From: Bacteroidota bacterium
Lineage (GTDB): Bacteria; Bacteroidota; Bacteroidia; Bacteroidales; JAADGE01
Reading direction: 5' to 3'
DNA length: 56,808 bases
Assembly (NCBI GenBank): GCA_024277895.1
Contig: JAJRUH010000065.1
Coordinates: 1 to 56,808 of the forward strand
The position numbers and the translations under genes were made by a program. The notes beneath the pieces are model-generated. The model was not told the DNA's origin. It searched no databases and saw only the letters and a program-made list of their open reading frames with translations. How positions within the stretch are numbered: position 1 is the stretch's first letter; every line of letters starts with the position of its first letter. Below are positions 28,140 through 38,076 of this stretch, piece by piece.

Positions 28140-28799
28140 TTATTTCGATATCAAGGTTTTCATTTGTTTTATTATCTCTTTCGGATTTTCAACTTTAAAA
28201 ATTCCTGATCCGGAAACAAAAATATCACATCCGGCGTCAGATATTTCCTTAATATTTTCAAATTTAATTCCTCCGTCAACTTCAATTTCGATATGATTTG
28301 CACCGTTTTTTATGAACATTTCTTTAAGCTGTCGTATCTTATCCAAAGAATGCGGAATAAAACTTTGCCCTCCGAAGCCGGGATTAACAGACATAATAAG
28401 CACTAAATCAATATCGTCTAAAATATTTTCCAATACCGAAATCGGGGTATGCGGATTTAAAGAAACTCCGGCTTTAATTCCTGCTGCTTTTATTTTTTGC
28501 ACAACACGATGCACATGAACTGTTGATTCCGCATGAACGGTTAAATAATCAGCACCTGCATTTATAAAAGACTCTGTATAATAATCCGGGTCAGAAATCA
28601 TCAAATGAACATCAAGCGGAATAGTTGCAACTTCTTTAATTGCCTCAACAACAACCGGACCTATAGTAATATTAGGAACAAAATGCCCGTCCATGACGTC
28701 AATATGCAATAAATCAGCTCCGCCTTCTTCAAGCATTTTAATATCTTTTTCAAGATTTGAAAAATTTGCGGATAATAACGACGGAGATATTTTTTTCAT
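28140..28799 (-). CDS. rpe: Ribulose-phosphate 3-epimerase
   Basis: This 219-residue TIM barrel begins MKKISPSLLSANFSNLEKDIKMLEEGGADLLHIDVMDGHFVPNITIGP. It has HLMISDP, MSVNPGFGGQSFIPHSLDKI and EVDGGIKFENI, the complete metal-binding and phosphate-binding signatures. It interconverts ribulose-5-phosphate and xylulose-5-phosphate. It lies 49 bp after transketolase on the same strand, giving a tkt-rpe pair for the non-oxidative pentose phosphate pathway. Confidence 0.96.
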   Translation of the reverse strand: MKKISPSLLSANFSNLEKDIKMLEEGGADLLHIDVMDGHFVPNITIGPVVVEAIKEVATIPLDVHLMISDPDYYTESFINAGADYLTVHAESTVHVHRVVQKIKAAGIKAGVSLNPHTPISVLENILDDIDLVLIMSVNPGFGGQSFIPHSLDKIRQLKEMFIKNGANHIEIEVDGGIKFENIKEISDAGCDIFVSGSGIFKVENPKEIIKQMKTLISK

Positions 28800-28848
28800 A
28801 AGATAATAATTGACAATTAGACTTTACATAACTGCAACTGACCGAATT

Positions 28849-30834
28849 TTATTTTTTAAGCATTTCTTTTGCTGCCCTATAAACAGCATCAGCCGTAATA
28901 CCGAATTTTTCATATAATACTTCAAACGGTGCCGAAGCTCCGAAAGTATCCATTCCGATAAATTTTCCTTTTGTTCCTATGTATTTATACCACGACATGC
29001 TTACACCGGCTTCAACAGCAATTCTTTTTTCGGCAAAATCAGGTAAAACACTTTTCTTATAATCATCACTTTGTTTGTCAAATAATTCCTGCGACAAAAA
29101 AGAAACTACTCTGACCTCAATCCCGTCTTTATTCAACAGTTCTTTTGCATTCAGAGCAATTTCAACTTCCGAACCGGATGCCGTTAAAATAATATCAAAA
29201 TCAATATCATCACTTAAAATATATGCTCCTTTTTCGGCATCGGATAAATCAGCAAAATTTCTGCTGTGCCTGTCAACTGTTGTTAAACTTTGCCTTGTTA
29301 AAACCAAAGTTGAAGGACCGTCGGTTCTTTTTAAAGCCAATTTCCAGGCAAGAGCTGTCTCATTAGCATCCATTGGTCTGAAATTCACCATATTAGGAAT
29401 GGTTCTTAAAGACGATAAATGCTCAACAGGTTGATGTGTCGGTCCGTCTTCTCCCAGTCCGATTGAATCGTGAGTCAGAACATAAATTACTCTGATACCC
29501 ATCAAAGCTGCCATCCGCATAGCCGAACGCATATAATCCGAAAATACAAAGAAAGTTCCGCCGTAAGGTATTAAACCGCCGTGCAGTGTAATTCCGTTCA
29601 TTATCGCAGCCATTCCGAATTCTCTGATTCCGTAATGAATATAATTTCCCCATCGATTTGAAGGACTGTATTCTGTTTGGCTTTTAGCTTTTGTTTTATT
29701 AGATGGTGTTAAATCCGCCGACCCTCCGATTAACATCGGAAGTTGCTCTGCCAGTTCTTCAATTACCTTTCCGGAAGAAGCTCTGGTTGCAAGTTTTGTC
29801 CCGGCTTCAAATTCAGAAAGTTTGAAATCAGGCAGTTTATTATCAATAATATCTTGAAGTTCTATTGCGGCTTTTTCATTGTTTTCGGCATAGGATTCAA
29901 AATTTCTTTTCCAAATTTCATTTGCTTCAATTCCTTTATTTACTGTTTCTTCGGTAAAATTGCAAACTTCTTTCGGCACATAAAATTTTTCCGGTGAGAT
30001 TCCGAGATTTTCTTTGGTTAAAATAATTTCTTCTTCACCTAGCGGCGAACCGTGAATACCGGATGTGCCTGCTTTATTCGGACTTCCGAAACCTATAGTT
30101 GTATTACAAATTATAATTGTCGGTTTATCAGTTTCCGATTTTGCTTTTTTAATTGCTTCATTAATTTCATCATAATTATGTCCGTCAACTTCGGAAACAT
30201 GCCAATTATATGCCTCAAAACGTTTTTGTATATCTTCCGAAAATGATAATTTTGTTTTACCGTCAATAGTAATATGATTAGAATCGTAGAAAAGGATTAA
30301 TTTTCCGAGTTTATTATGACCCGCAAAAGAACAAACTTCGTGTGAAAGACCCTCTTCTAAATCACCGTCGCCTGCTGTTACAAAAGTATAATGATTTATT
30401 ATGTCGGAATTTGTATTATATTTTGCAGCAATTATTGATTCTGCCAACGCCATACCTACAGCATTTGCCAAACCTTGTCCGAGAGGTCCGGTTGTAGTTT
30501 CAACTCCCGGAGTATCCTGAACTTCCGGATGACCGGGTGTTTTACTGTGCCATTGTCTGAATTCTTTAATGTCGTGAATGCTCAAATCATATCCGTAGAG
30601 ATGTAACAAGCTGTATAACAACATACTTCCGTGTCCTCCGGAAAGAACAAATCTGTCTCTGTCGAACCAATCCGGATTTTTCGGATTAAACTTCAAATGT
30701 TCATTAAACAAAACTGCAGCAACATCAGCCATTCCCATAGGCAAACCCGGATGCCCGGAATTTGCTTTCTGAATAGCATCAATTGATAATCCTCTTATTG
30801 TATTTGCAACCTTTTTAAGTAAATCAGTATTCAT
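28849..30834 (-). CDS. tkt: Transketolase
   Basis: This 661-residue protein is full length. It has GHPGLPMGMADVAAVLF at the N-terminus, the thiamine diphosphate motif GDGDLEEGLSHE, the His-containing GHGSMLLYSLLHLYGY, the pyrimidine domain (EFGMAAIMNGITLHGG) and the DGPTHQPVEHLSSLRTIPN segment of active transketolases. It transfers two-carbon ketol units in the pentose phosphate pathway. A -7 box (TAACTTTG on the minus strand, 30860-30867) lies 25 nt upstream, and rpe follows. Confidence 0.96.
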   Translation of the reverse strand: MNTDLLKKVANTIRGLSIDAIQKANSGHPGLPMGMADVAAVLFNEHLKFNPKNPDWFDRDRFVLSGGHGSMLLYSLLHLYGYDLSIHDIKEFRQWHSKTPGHPEVQDTPGVETTTGPLGQGLANAVGMALAESIIAAKYNTNSDIINHYTFVTAGDGDLEEGLSHEVCSFAGHNKLGKLILFYDSNHITIDGKTKLSFSEDIQKRFEAYNWHVSEVDGHNYDEINEAIKKAKSETDKPTIIICNTTIGFGSPNKAGTSGIHGSPLGEEEIILTKENLGISPEKFYVPKEVCNFTEETVNKGIEANEIWKRNFESYAENNEKAAIELQDIIDNKLPDFKLSEFEAGTKLATRASSGKVIEELAEQLPMLIGGSADLTPSNKTKAKSQTEYSPSNRWGNYIHYGIREFGMAAIMNGITLHGGLIPYGGTFFVFSDYMRSAMRMAALMGIRVIYVLTHDSIGLGEDGPTHQPVEHLSSLRTIPNMVNFRPMDANETALAWKLALKRTDGPSTLVLTRQSLTTVDRHSRNFADLSDAEKGAYILSDDIDFDIILTASGSEVEIALNAKELLNKDGIEVRVVSFLSQELFDKQSDDYKKSVLPDFAEKRIAVEAGVSMSWYKYIGTKGKFIGMDTFGASAPFEVLYEKFGITADAVYRAAKEMLKK

Positions 30835-30859
30835 CTTTTTTTATTAAATTTAAAGACGA

Positions 30860-30867
30860 CAAAGTTA
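30860..30867 (-). promoter_or_regulatory. -7 box upstream of tkt
   Basis: The minus strand reads TAACTTTG (TAnnTTTG), 25 nt upstream of the transketolase start. The -33 element is not clear. Confidence 0.5.
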
Positions 30868-30898
30868 CTAAAAAATAATTTGAAATTTTTATTTTTTT

Positions 30899-30966
30899 AA
30901 AGACCTTGTTGTATTAACAAGTCAAGGTTTCACTTAAAGCGAAACCCTGACTAATGTAATGTCTTT
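30899..30966 (-). other. Three-way-junction-like folded leader/terminator between DUF4476 gene and tkt
   Basis: An outer stem AAAGAC (30899-30904)/GTCTTT (30961-30966) encloses two hairpins. One is CTTGTT (905-910)/AACAAG (916-921). The other is TCAAGGTTTC (922-931)/GAAACCCTGA (941-950), whose only non-Watson-Crick position (A925/C947 on this strand) becomes a G-U wobble in the minus-strand transcript. It lies beyond the DUF4476 stop and upstream of the tkt -7 box. It could be a complex terminator of the upstream gene or a structured leader. No known RNA family is recognised. Confidence 0.5.
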
Positions 30967-30975
30967 TAATATATT

Positions 30976-31731
30976 TCACCAATTCTCTCTGTATGACGGT
31001 CGGTTATTATTATTTCTGTTGTAATAATTCCAATCGTTATCATAATAATCAGATTGATTCCTTCCTATAAAATTATTCAACTCACGAATACTGCTGCTGA
31101 AACTGAAGGCATTATTTACGAGATAATAGTTTCGTTTATCAACACAATATTTATAAGCAAATTTTGCAAATTTTAATTTTGTTGATTCAAAACTGAACAT
31201 TGTTAATATTCGATATACCTGATTTGCTTTAACACGGTGCGTAGAAACAGCTTGTTCGGCAATAATTTGTTTATCATTTTCAAAAGATGCCCGTCTCATA
31301 GAATTTTGAAGTCTTGCAATATCTAACATCGGTCTGTTATAATATCCGCCTCCGTTATTATAATATCCGTTTCCGTATCCGTTATTTAAATGAACAACAT
31401 TAAGCATAACCAGCCTGTTATATCTGTTAATTTTGGCTTTTACACGCGAACGTGCGGGAATACGTATATTTCCGTTGTAAATAGTTCTGAATGCACCATA
31501 ACGCCCTCCTACCCTTTGCTTTACAATTAAACGGTGAGAACCTCCCATTATTCCGGAAAGAGTAAATAAACTTGTCGGAACATTATAAATTCTTCGGTCA
31601 AAAATAACCGTAAACATAGAATTGTTATCTAATCTTAATCTTAATTCAGAAGAACCGTATCTTTGGGCTTCAGAACTTTTAGGAGCTAAGAGAACACCTA
31701 AAATTGCGAATGTAAAAATTAATCTTTTCAT
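30976..31731 (-). CDS. DUF4476 domain-containing secreted protein
   Basis: This 251-residue protein has a signal peptide (MKRLIFTFAILGVLLAPKSSEAQ). A beta-rich N-terminal part and a Gly/Tyr/Asn-rich spacer (about residues 118-135) follow. The C-terminal DUF4476 helical domain is clear: ASFENDKQIIAEQAVSTHRVKANQVYRILTMFSFESTKLKFAKFAYKYCVDKRNYYLVNNAFSFSSSIRELNNFI. The family is secreted or periplasmic in Bacteroidota and has no proven function. The C-terminus is Asn/Tyr-rich (DYYDNDWNYYNRNNNN). Confidence 0.8.
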   Translation of the reverse strand: MKRLIFTFAILGVLLAPKSSEAQRYGSSELRLRLDNNSMFTVIFDRRIYNVPTSLFTLSGIMGGSHRLIVKQRVGGRYGAFRTIYNGNIRIPARSRVKAKINRYNRLVMLNVVHLNNGYGNGYYNNGGGYYNRPMLDIARLQNSMRRASFENDKQIIAEQAVSTHRVKANQVYRILTMFSFESTKLKFAKFAYKYCVDKRNYYLVNNAFSFSSSIRELNNFIGRNQSDYYDNDWNYYNRNNNNRPSYRENW

Positions 31732-31792
31732 AGTTTCTCCTTTTTTAGTTTGATTTAATAATTATAAATCAATTCGTATGCCGGAAAAAGAG

Positions 31793-32410
31793 TTAAGGAT
31801 TAATCAGAGTATCAACAGGCACTCTTTTTAAGGTATCTTTTTTTATTACTGTCTGATTATCAATATGTATAAACGGTTGTTTAATGTTAATATCTTCTTT
31901 CAAATTAAAATAATGAGTAATTTTATTTTCCAAACTGTCTCGCTTCATTAAACCTTCTTTAACATACAAAGTATCTTCTCCGTTAAAAAATATTTGTCCT
32001 ATAAACAAATCCTTTGCTTTTCTGTTAAAGAACAATGTATCGCCTGATTTTGTTATAAAGGCAATTGTAGGATTAACAGCATAAACATAATTTACATTAA
32101 CATTTTTTAATGCCGATTTCGTATTCTTTGCAGTTTTTTTAAATTGCTTGTAAATTGTTTCAAAATCCCATTCGGAATATGTCCCGGAACGATGTATAAA
32201 TTGCTTAAATTCTTTTTCGGATAAACTGAAAAATACCAAACTGTTCGGCTTAACATACAATACATCTTGCAAATCAATTGCATTACTGTCAGTATCGGCA
32301 AAATCCGTTAAAGTATCATTTATTTTTTTTTCGGATAAATTATTCCCTTTATTATTTATTCGGCATGAGCTTAAAAGCAAAATTACGAATATTGAGATTA
32401 GTATTTTCAT
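31793..32410 (-). CDS. Lipoprotein of unknown function
   Basis: I choose the ATG at 32410 (MKILISIFVILLLSSC) because it makes a standard short lipoprotein signal with lipobox LLSSC. An upstream in-frame start at 32461 would put 17 polar residues before it. The mature part (about 190 residues) is Lys/Asp-rich, with FFNGEDTLYVKEGLMKRDSLENKITHYFNLKEDINIKQPFI suggesting repeated beta elements. I do not recognise the family. It is divergent from the M48 protease gene, with opposing -7 boxes in the shared intergenic region. Confidence 0.6.
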   Translation of the reverse strand: MKILISIFVILLLSSCRINNKGNNLSEKKINDTLTDFADTDSNAIDLQDVLYVKPNSLVFFSLSEKEFKQFIHRSGTYSEWDFETIYKQFKKTAKNTKSALKNVNVNYVYAVNPTIAFITKSGDTLFFNRKAKDLFIGQIFFNGEDTLYVKEGLMKRDSLENKITHYFNLKEDINIKQPFIHIDNQTVIKKDTLKRVPVDTLINP

Positions 32411-32428
32411 CTCGTTATTATTTTTTTG

Positions 32429-32436
32429 CAAAGATA
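32429..32436 (-). promoter_or_regulatory. -7 box for the minus-strand lipoprotein gene
   Basis: The minus strand reads TATCTTTG, 18 nt upstream of the ATG at 32410. It is divergent from the plus-strand box at 32472. Confidence 0.45.
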
Positions 32437-32471
32437 CATTTTTATCAATTATAAAAATCACATTATGTTTT

Positions 32472-32479
32472 TAACTTTG
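32472..32479 (+). promoter_or_regulatory. -7 box for the M48 protease gene
   Basis: TAACTTTG, 33 nt before the ATG at 32513. The -33 box is not distinct. Confidence 0.45.
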
Positions 32480-32512
32480 CAAAACTAATAATCAATTATT
32501 TAAAGTAACAAT

Positions 32513-33745
32513 ATGTATAACACAGTTTTTCTCATCATTATCGTGATTTTAGTATTTTCTTATATTCTTTCGGAATATTTGGATTTTTTAAATTCAAAAT
32601 ACAGAAATAAAAACATACCCGATGAACTTAAAGGTATTTATGATGATGAAAAATATGAGAAATCACAGAAATACGGAAAAACTAATTCAAAACTTTCGTT
32701 TTTAAGTTCTTCGTTTGTTTTAGTTCTGACTTTGGGAATGTTTTTTTTCGGAGGATTTAATTTCGTTAATGAAATTGCAGTTTCTTTTTCCGATAATAAA
32801 ATAATTCAGGCATTAATATTTTTCGGAATTCTGCTTTTGGCATCGGATATTATTACTACTCCGTTTGCCGTTTATTCGGTTTTTGTAATTGAAGAAAAAT
32901 TCGGATTTAACAAAACAACGGTTAAAACATTTATTTTTGATAAACTGAAAGGCTGGTTGCTCGGAGCTGTAATCGGGGGCGGAATACTTGCTCTCATTAC
33001 TTGGTTTTATCTGAAAACAAACAATATGTTTTGGATTTATGCTTGGATTACGGTAAGTATTTTTTCTGTTTTTATGACAATGTTTTATTCGAGCATAATA
33101 GTCCCGCTTTTTAACAAACAAACACCTCTTGAAGATGGCGAACTGCGAAATGCAATAGAAAAATTTGCCCGAAAAGCAGGATTTAAATTAGATAATATTT
33201 TCGTAATAGACGGTTCAAAACGTTCAACCAAAGCAAACGCATATTTCAGCGGTTTAGGTCCGAAAAAACGAATCGTTCTTTATGACACATTGATTAATGA
33301 TTTGACTGTTGATGAAATTGTTGCGGTTTTGGCTCACGAAACAGGACATTACAAAAAAAAACATACCGTAAGCAACATTATTACGGCAATAGTTCAAAGC
33401 GGAATTATGTTTTATATTTTCTCATTACTTGTTGATAATCCGCAACTTTCGCAGGCATTGGGCTCCGAAACAGTAAGTTTTCAGTTAGGATTGGTTGCTT
33501 TCGGCATTCTATACAGTCCGATTTCCATGATTATAGGTTTCTTTATGAACGGAATTTCTCGAAAACACGAATACGAAGCCGATGCTTTTGCAAAGAAATA
33601 CGGACAAGCAGAGGGTTTAATTTCAGGATTGAAAAAGCTTACAGCAAAAAATTTAAGCAACCTTACACCCCACCCTTTATACGTAAAATTCAACTTTTCA
33701 CACCCTACTCTTTATCAACGAATTAAAGCTCTTAAAAATGCATAA
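32513..33745 (+). CDS. M48 family metallopeptidase (Ste24/CAAX protease type)
   Basis: This 410-residue integral membrane protein has several TM segments and the zinc motif HETGH (H275-E276-x2-H279 in AVLAHETGHYKKKH). The third ligand Glu lies in the ISRKHEYEADAFAKKYG segment near residue 353. Ste24-type proteases cleave prenylated or membrane proteins; bacterial members act in membrane protein quality control. The gene overlaps the CYTH-HD gene by 8 bp (33738-33745), so translation is probably coupled. Confidence 0.92.
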   Translation: MYNTVFLIIIVILVFSYILSEYLDFLNSKYRNKNIPDELKGIYDDEKYEKSQKYGKTNSKLSFLSSSFVLVLTLGMFFFGGFNFVNEIAVSFSDNKIIQALIFFGILLLASDIITTPFAVYSVFVIEEKFGFNKTTVKTFIFDKLKGWLLGAVIGGGILALITWFYLKTNNMFWIYAWITVSIFSVFMTMFYSSIIVPLFNKQTPLEDGELRNAIEKFARKAGFKLDNIFVIDGSKRSTKANAYFSGLGPKKRIVLYDTLINDLTVDEIVAVLAHETGHYKKKHTVSNIITAIVQSGIMFYIFSLLVDNPQLSQALGSETVSFQLGLVAFGILYSPISMIIGFFMNGISRKHEYEADAFAKKYGQAEGLISGLKKLTAKNLSNLTPHPLYVKFNFSHPTLYQRIKALKNA

Positions 33746-34712
33746 TCGCGAAATTGAACGAAAATTTTTAGTTTTAAACAATGATTTTATAAAAGAAGCA
33801 ACCGGAAAGGCTGAAATAAAGCAAGGATATTTATCAAAAGACCCTGAAAGAACTGTAAGAATAAGACTAAAAGACAATAAAGGATTTCTTACCGTAAAAG
33901 GAATTGTGAATTCAAGCGGTGCAGAAAGATTTGAATACGAAACCGAAATTAACAAGCAAGATGCTTTGCAATTACTCGATTTATGCCTTCCGGAAATAAT
34001 TATTAAAACAAGATATTTTATCCCGAAAGAAAATCATACTTTTGAAACAGATGTTTTTGAAGAAAAAAATAAAGGTTTGGTTCTGTCCGAAATTGAATTA
34101 AATGATGAAAATGAGTTTTTTGAAAAACCGAAATGGCTCGGAGAAGAAGTTACCGGAGATAAACGCTTTTATAATTCATATCTTTCCGATTATCCTTTTT
34201 CCGGTTGGGATAAAAAAGTTAATTCCGGAGATATTATTTCGAAAATAACAAAAAAGATGATTTCATATTTCGGAAAAGACATAAGAAGAATTAACCATGC
34301 TTTGAAAGTTTTTGCTTATGTGCAAAATATCGGAAAACTTGAAGATTTAGATAAAGAAAAGCAACAGACGGTTGAAATTTGCGGTCTTTTGCACGATATA
34401 GGAATTAAAGTTTGTGAAGAAAAATACGGTTCAACAGCCGGAAAATATCAAGAAACAGAAAGCCCGATAATTGCTGAAGAAATACTGACCGAATTTAATA
34501 TTTCCGAAAAAATTAAAGAACGAATACTTTTTATTATTTCAAACCACCACAGCTACAATAAAATTGACGACACGGATTTCCAAATTCTCGTTGAAGCCGA
34601 TTTTTTGGTAAATTTTGAAGAAGGAAACGAAAGCAAAAAAAATATTCCTTCCGTAAAGCAAAATATTTTTAAAACAAAAACAGGTATCTCATTTTTGAAC
34701 AGTATTTTCTGA
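33738..34712 (+). CDS. CYTH triphosphatase domain fused to HD hydrolase domain
   Basis: This 324-residue protein has two domains. Residues 1-160 are a CYTH domain with the ExExK signature E5-I6-E7-R8-K9 (REIERKFLV) and alternating charged strands (RTVRIRLKDNKGFLTVKG, ETDVF, LSEIEL). Residues about 168-324 are an HD domain with H187, H219-D220 (LLHDIG), H260-H261 and D278. All tunnel and metal ligands appear present. CYTH enzymes hydrolyse inorganic or thiamine triphosphate; HD domains are metal-dependent phosphohydrolases. The start overlaps the M48 gene. The fusion suggests sequential action on one phosphate ester or pairing of sensing with hydrolysis. Substrate unknown. Confidence 0.85.
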   Translation: MHNREIERKFLVLNNDFIKEATGKAEIKQGYLSKDPERTVRIRLKDNKGFLTVKGIVNSSGAERFEYETEINKQDALQLLDLCLPEIIIKTRYFIPKENHTFETDVFEEKNKGLVLSEIELNDENEFFEKPKWLGEEVTGDKRFYNSYLSDYPFSGWDKKVNSGDIISKITKKMISYFGKDIRRINHALKVFAYVQNIGKLEDLDKEKQQTVEICGLLHDIGIKVCEEKYGSTAGKYQETESPIIAEEILTEFNISEKIKERILFIISNHHSYNKIDDTDFQILVEADFLVNFEEGNESKKNIPSVKQNIFKTKTGISFLNSIF

Positions 34713-34714
34713 TT

Positions 34715-36814
34715 TTATTCCGATAACAGTTTTTCGGCTTCGGCAACAGTTTTTACCGGTTGTTTACAAACATAATTTCTGCAAACATAAATTAAAGTTT
34801 CTCCTTTTTTATATCTGTCCTTAAAAACAGGAATAACTGATTTTCCGGGAACACCGGCAAAAAATACGTCAGGTCGATATTTTTCTGTTAATTTTTCTTT
34901 AAAAGTTTTATAATCTTTCCCTACAATTACAAGTTCATAAGACGGTTTTGAAAAATACAGATACAATGAGGCCCAAGCCGCAAAATAATTCAAATTCGAT
35001 AATAAGTTTTCTTCTGTTTTTAAAACCATTTTTTTTGAAATATCAAGATACCGAGAGTCAGAAAACATAATACCCAAAGAATAAAGATTTTTTGCAGCGA
35101 CTGAATTTGAAGCAGGAATAACATTATCGGAAATTTCTTTTTGCCTTACAGTTAATTTTGCATCTTTATCAGAAGTATAAAAAAACATTCCTGATTTTTT
35201 ATCGTAAAAATGTGTAAGTAAATAATCAGTTAATAATTTTGCTGTTTGCAAATATTTTTCATTGCCTGAGGCTTGATACAGTTTTATAAAAGCTTCAGCA
35301 GTAAAAACATAATCATCGGAAAAAGCATTTATTTTTGCATTTCCGTTTTTATAACTTCTTTTAAGACCTAAATTCGAACTTAATAATTTTTCAATAATAA
35401 AATTTGCCGCATTTTCGGCACTTTGCAAATATTCCCTTTTCCCGAAAACTTCATAAGCATCAATATAACCGGAAATCATCAGAGCATTCCATGAAGTAAG
35501 AATTTTATCGTCTAAACCTGGTTTTACTCTTTTTTTGCGTTCTTTTAATAAAATTTGTTTTTGTTCATTTATTGCTTTTTCGGATAAATTATATTTCTCA
35601 AAAACTTTATCGGATTTTTCGTTTACATACAAAATATTTTTGCCGTTTTCCCAATTTCCGATATTGCTTACATTATAATAATCGCAAAATAATTTCGATT
35701 TTTCTTTTAGTAAAGCCTCAATCTCAGTTTTTGTCCAAACATAATATTTTCCTTCTTCACCTTCGCTGTCGGCATCATAAGATGAATAAAAAGCATTTTC
35801 GGGAGATGTCATTTCATTTTTTATAAATTCCGTTGTTTGAAAAACTACATTTTTATATAAATCATTTCCCGTCAGTAAATATGCTTTACTGTAAAGACTT
35901 ACAAGTTGTGCATTATCATAAAGCATTTTCTCGAAATGCGGAACAATCCATTTTGCATCAGTCGAATATCTGGAAAAACCTCCTGCTAATTGATCATATA
36001 TTCCGCCTTTTGCAATACTACTCAGTGTTAACTCAACTTGACTCTTTATATTTTTATCATTTGAATAAAAACTGTATTCAAGAAAATAATTCCAAAGAAC
36101 AGGCATCGGAAATTTAGGAGAATAATTTGTTCCGCCGTATTTTGTGTCGAAATTTGAAATAAAACGTTCCGTTGCTTTCCTAATTTTGATAAAATCAAAC
36201 GTATTATCAGCCGATTCGGAAAATGAAAATTCCGATTTTTGAATTCCTGCCTGAATATTTTTTGCAGTTTCAAGGAATTTTGTTTTATCAAGTTTATAAG
36301 ATTCCGATAAGTTTAATAATATTTTCTTCCAATCATTCGGTCTGAAATATGTCCCTCCGTAAACAGGCTTGCCGTCGGGCAATGCAAAACAATTTAAAGG
36401 CCAACCTCCTCTTCCGGTAATTAACTGAACTGCTGTCATATAAATATTATCAATATCCGGTCGTTCTTCTCTGTCCACTTTAATACAAATAAAATTATCG
36501 TTCATAATTTTTGCAATCTCCTCATTTTCAAAGCATTCATGTGCCATAACATGACACCAATGACAGGCAGAATATCCGATACTGATAATAATTAATTTAT
36601 CTTCATCTTGTGCTTTTTTCAATGCTTCATCACCCCAAGGATACCAATTTACGGGATTATGTGCATGTTGCAACAGATAAGGACTGTTTTCATGAATTAA
36701 GTGATTTGTGTATTTATGTTCAGCTAATTTTATATTATCGGAATTTTGTTTAAGCATATTACAATTGAGATTTAAAATGATTATGACAGCAAAAATATTA
36801 ACATATATTTTCAT
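34715..36814 (-). CDS. DUF255 thioredoxin-fold protein (YyaL/SPATA20 family)
   Basis: This 699-residue protein has an N-terminal signal-like segment. It then has the DUF255 thioredoxin-like domain [63 protein letters not shown] with Cys84-x2-Cys87, followed by a long alpha/alpha-toroid-like region (six-hairpin glycosidase fold). The CxxC pair is intact, so redox function is possible. The biochemical role of this widespread family is not established. The gene is convergent with CYTH-HD, with 2 bp between the stops. Confidence 0.88.
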   Translation of the reverse strand: MKIYVNIFAVIIILNLNCNMLKQNSDNIKLAEHKYTNHLIHENSPYLLQHAHNPVNWYPWGDEALKKAQDEDKLIIISIGYSACHWCHVMAHECFENEEIAKIMNDNFICIKVDREERPDIDNIYMTAVQLITGRGGWPLNCFALPDGKPVYGGTYFRPNDWKKILLNLSESYKLDKTKFLETAKNIQAGIQKSEFSFSESADNTFDFIKIRKATERFISNFDTKYGGTNYSPKFPMPVLWNYFLEYSFYSNDKNIKSQVELTLSSIAKGGIYDQLAGGFSRYSTDAKWIVPHFEKMLYDNAQLVSLYSKAYLLTGNDLYKNVVFQTTEFIKNEMTSPENAFYSSYDADSEGEEGKYYVWTKTEIEALLKEKSKLFCDYYNVSNIGNWENGKNILYVNEKSDKVFEKYNLSEKAINEQKQILLKERKKRVKPGLDDKILTSWNALMISGYIDAYEVFGKREYLQSAENAANFIIEKLLSSNLGLKRSYKNGNAKINAFSDDYVFTAEAFIKLYQASGNEKYLQTAKLLTDYLLTHFYDKKSGMFFYTSDKDAKLTVRQKEISDNVIPASNSVAAKNLYSLGIMFSDSRYLDISKKMVLKTEENLLSNLNYFAAWASLYLYFSKPSYELVIVGKDYKTFKEKLTEKYRPDVFFAGVPGKSVIPVFKDRYKKGETLIYVCRNYVCKQPVKTVAEAEKLLSE

Positions 36815-37086
36815 CTTTTTTTCCGTAAAGATAAAATATTATTTACAACGGTTATAAATAACCGGAAATTATTACATAATATTTCTCGATAATTAAAAAA
36901 AAACATAATTCCGGGGCTGTTAATTTAACATTTATTTATTTTTTTAAATCAGAAATAATTCATAAAATATACATATTCTTCCAAACAAAGAGAATATGAA
37001 AAAATATAAAATTTCTCGAAATGTTGTTATTTCAGAATATATTTAGTAACTTTCGAGAAAAATTATTAATCAATAAACTTCATATT

Positions 37087-37941
37087 ATGAAGACTCATAC
37101 TAAGAATGCGATTTTAATACCTACTGACTTCTCGGAGGTATGTAACAATGCTGTTGAACACGGAATGGTTCTGGCAAAAGCACTGGCAAGTCAAGTTTGG
37201 CTGCTACATGTTTTCGACAAAGACACTCAAAAATATTTGGACGAAAATAACCTTGAAGAAACCGACATAGAATCGATGTTAAAACAAACAGCCGAAAAAT
37301 ATTCGGAGAAATACGGGGTTTCGGTTAACACTCATATCAAATACGGAAATTTATTTGATAAAATTAAAGAAATGAATGACAAAATTCAGGCAAAATTAAT
37401 CATTCTCGGAACTCACGGAAAAGTAGGCTTTCAAAAAATCACGGGAAGCTATGTTTTAAAAGTTGTAACGTCAACAAATACACCGACAATTGTGGTTCAA
37501 AAAAATTCAAATCCGAAAGGATATAAAAATATTATTTTTCCTATAACTGCATCTACCGAAGACAGGCAAAAAGTAATGTGGGCAATAAATATTGCTAAAT
37601 TATTTGATGCAACCGTTCATCTTATTCCGAAATTTGAATCGGAAAGATACCACAAAACAAAAATTATGAACGTTACAAAGCAAATTAAGACGATATTATC
37701 GGAATATGACATTAAATTTGTTGATAAAGTTTCGTCGCCCGGTGCAGGAAATTTTGCCAAGCAAGTTATTGACTATGCTGTTGAGTATAAGGGAGATTTG
37801 ATTATGACTTTAGTTGATAAAGGTAAAACATTTTTCTTTGCTTCCTGGGATGAACAAATTATTTATAATTCTTCTCAAATTCCGGTTATTTGTATTAACC
37901 CTATTGACACAAAAAAATCTACTTGGGAAAAAAGTTGGTAA
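37087..37941 (+). CDS. Tandem universal stress protein (two UspA domains)
   Basis: I choose the ATG at 37087 (MKTHTKNAILIPTDFSEVCNNAVEHGMVLAKAL). An in-frame start at 37021 would prefix 22 unusual residues. The 284-residue protein has a first UspA domain (about 1-142) with the nucleotide-binding pattern GTHGKVGFQKITGS. The second domain (about 148-284) has FPITASTEDRQKVMWAINIAKLFD but a less clear ATP loop. UspA proteins bind ATP and help cells survive stress. The gene stands alone and is followed by a hairpin terminator. Confidence 0.9.
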   Translation: MKTHTKNAILIPTDFSEVCNNAVEHGMVLAKALASQVWLLHVFDKDTQKYLDENNLEETDIESMLKQTAEKYSEKYGVSVNTHIKYGNLFDKIKEMNDKIQAKLIILGTHGKVGFQKITGSYVLKVVTSTNTPTIVVQKNSNPKGYKNIIFPITASTEDRQKVMWAINIAKLFDATVHLIPKFESERYHKTKIMNVTKQIKTILSEYDIKFVDKVSSPGAGNFAKQVIDYAVEYKGDLIMTLVDKGKTFFFASWDEQIIYNSSQIPVICINPIDTKKSTWEKSW

Positions 37942-37963
37942 TATTGTTATCAGATAAAAATCA

Positions 37964-37999
37964 AAAACAGAGATATTGTATTAATGTCTCTGTTTTGTT
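37964..37999 (+). terminator. Terminator of the universal stress protein gene
   Basis: A 14-bp stem (AAAACAGAGATATT with AATGTCTCTGTTTT, one G-T pair) with a GTATT loop ends in a T-rich tail. Confidence 0.85.
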
Positions 38000-38062
38000 T
38001 TATAACATTTGATTGAATTCACATTTTTTCTATTAATAATTTCAGATAATTATAAAAGTATT

Positions 38063-38070
38063 TACTTTTG
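38063..38070 (+). promoter_or_regulatory. -7 box for the tRNA pair
   Basis: TACTTTTG lies 6 nt before the first tRNA base, which would place transcription initiation at the tRNA 5' end. No clear -33 box. Confidence 0.45.
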
Positions 38071-38076
38071 CAGCTT

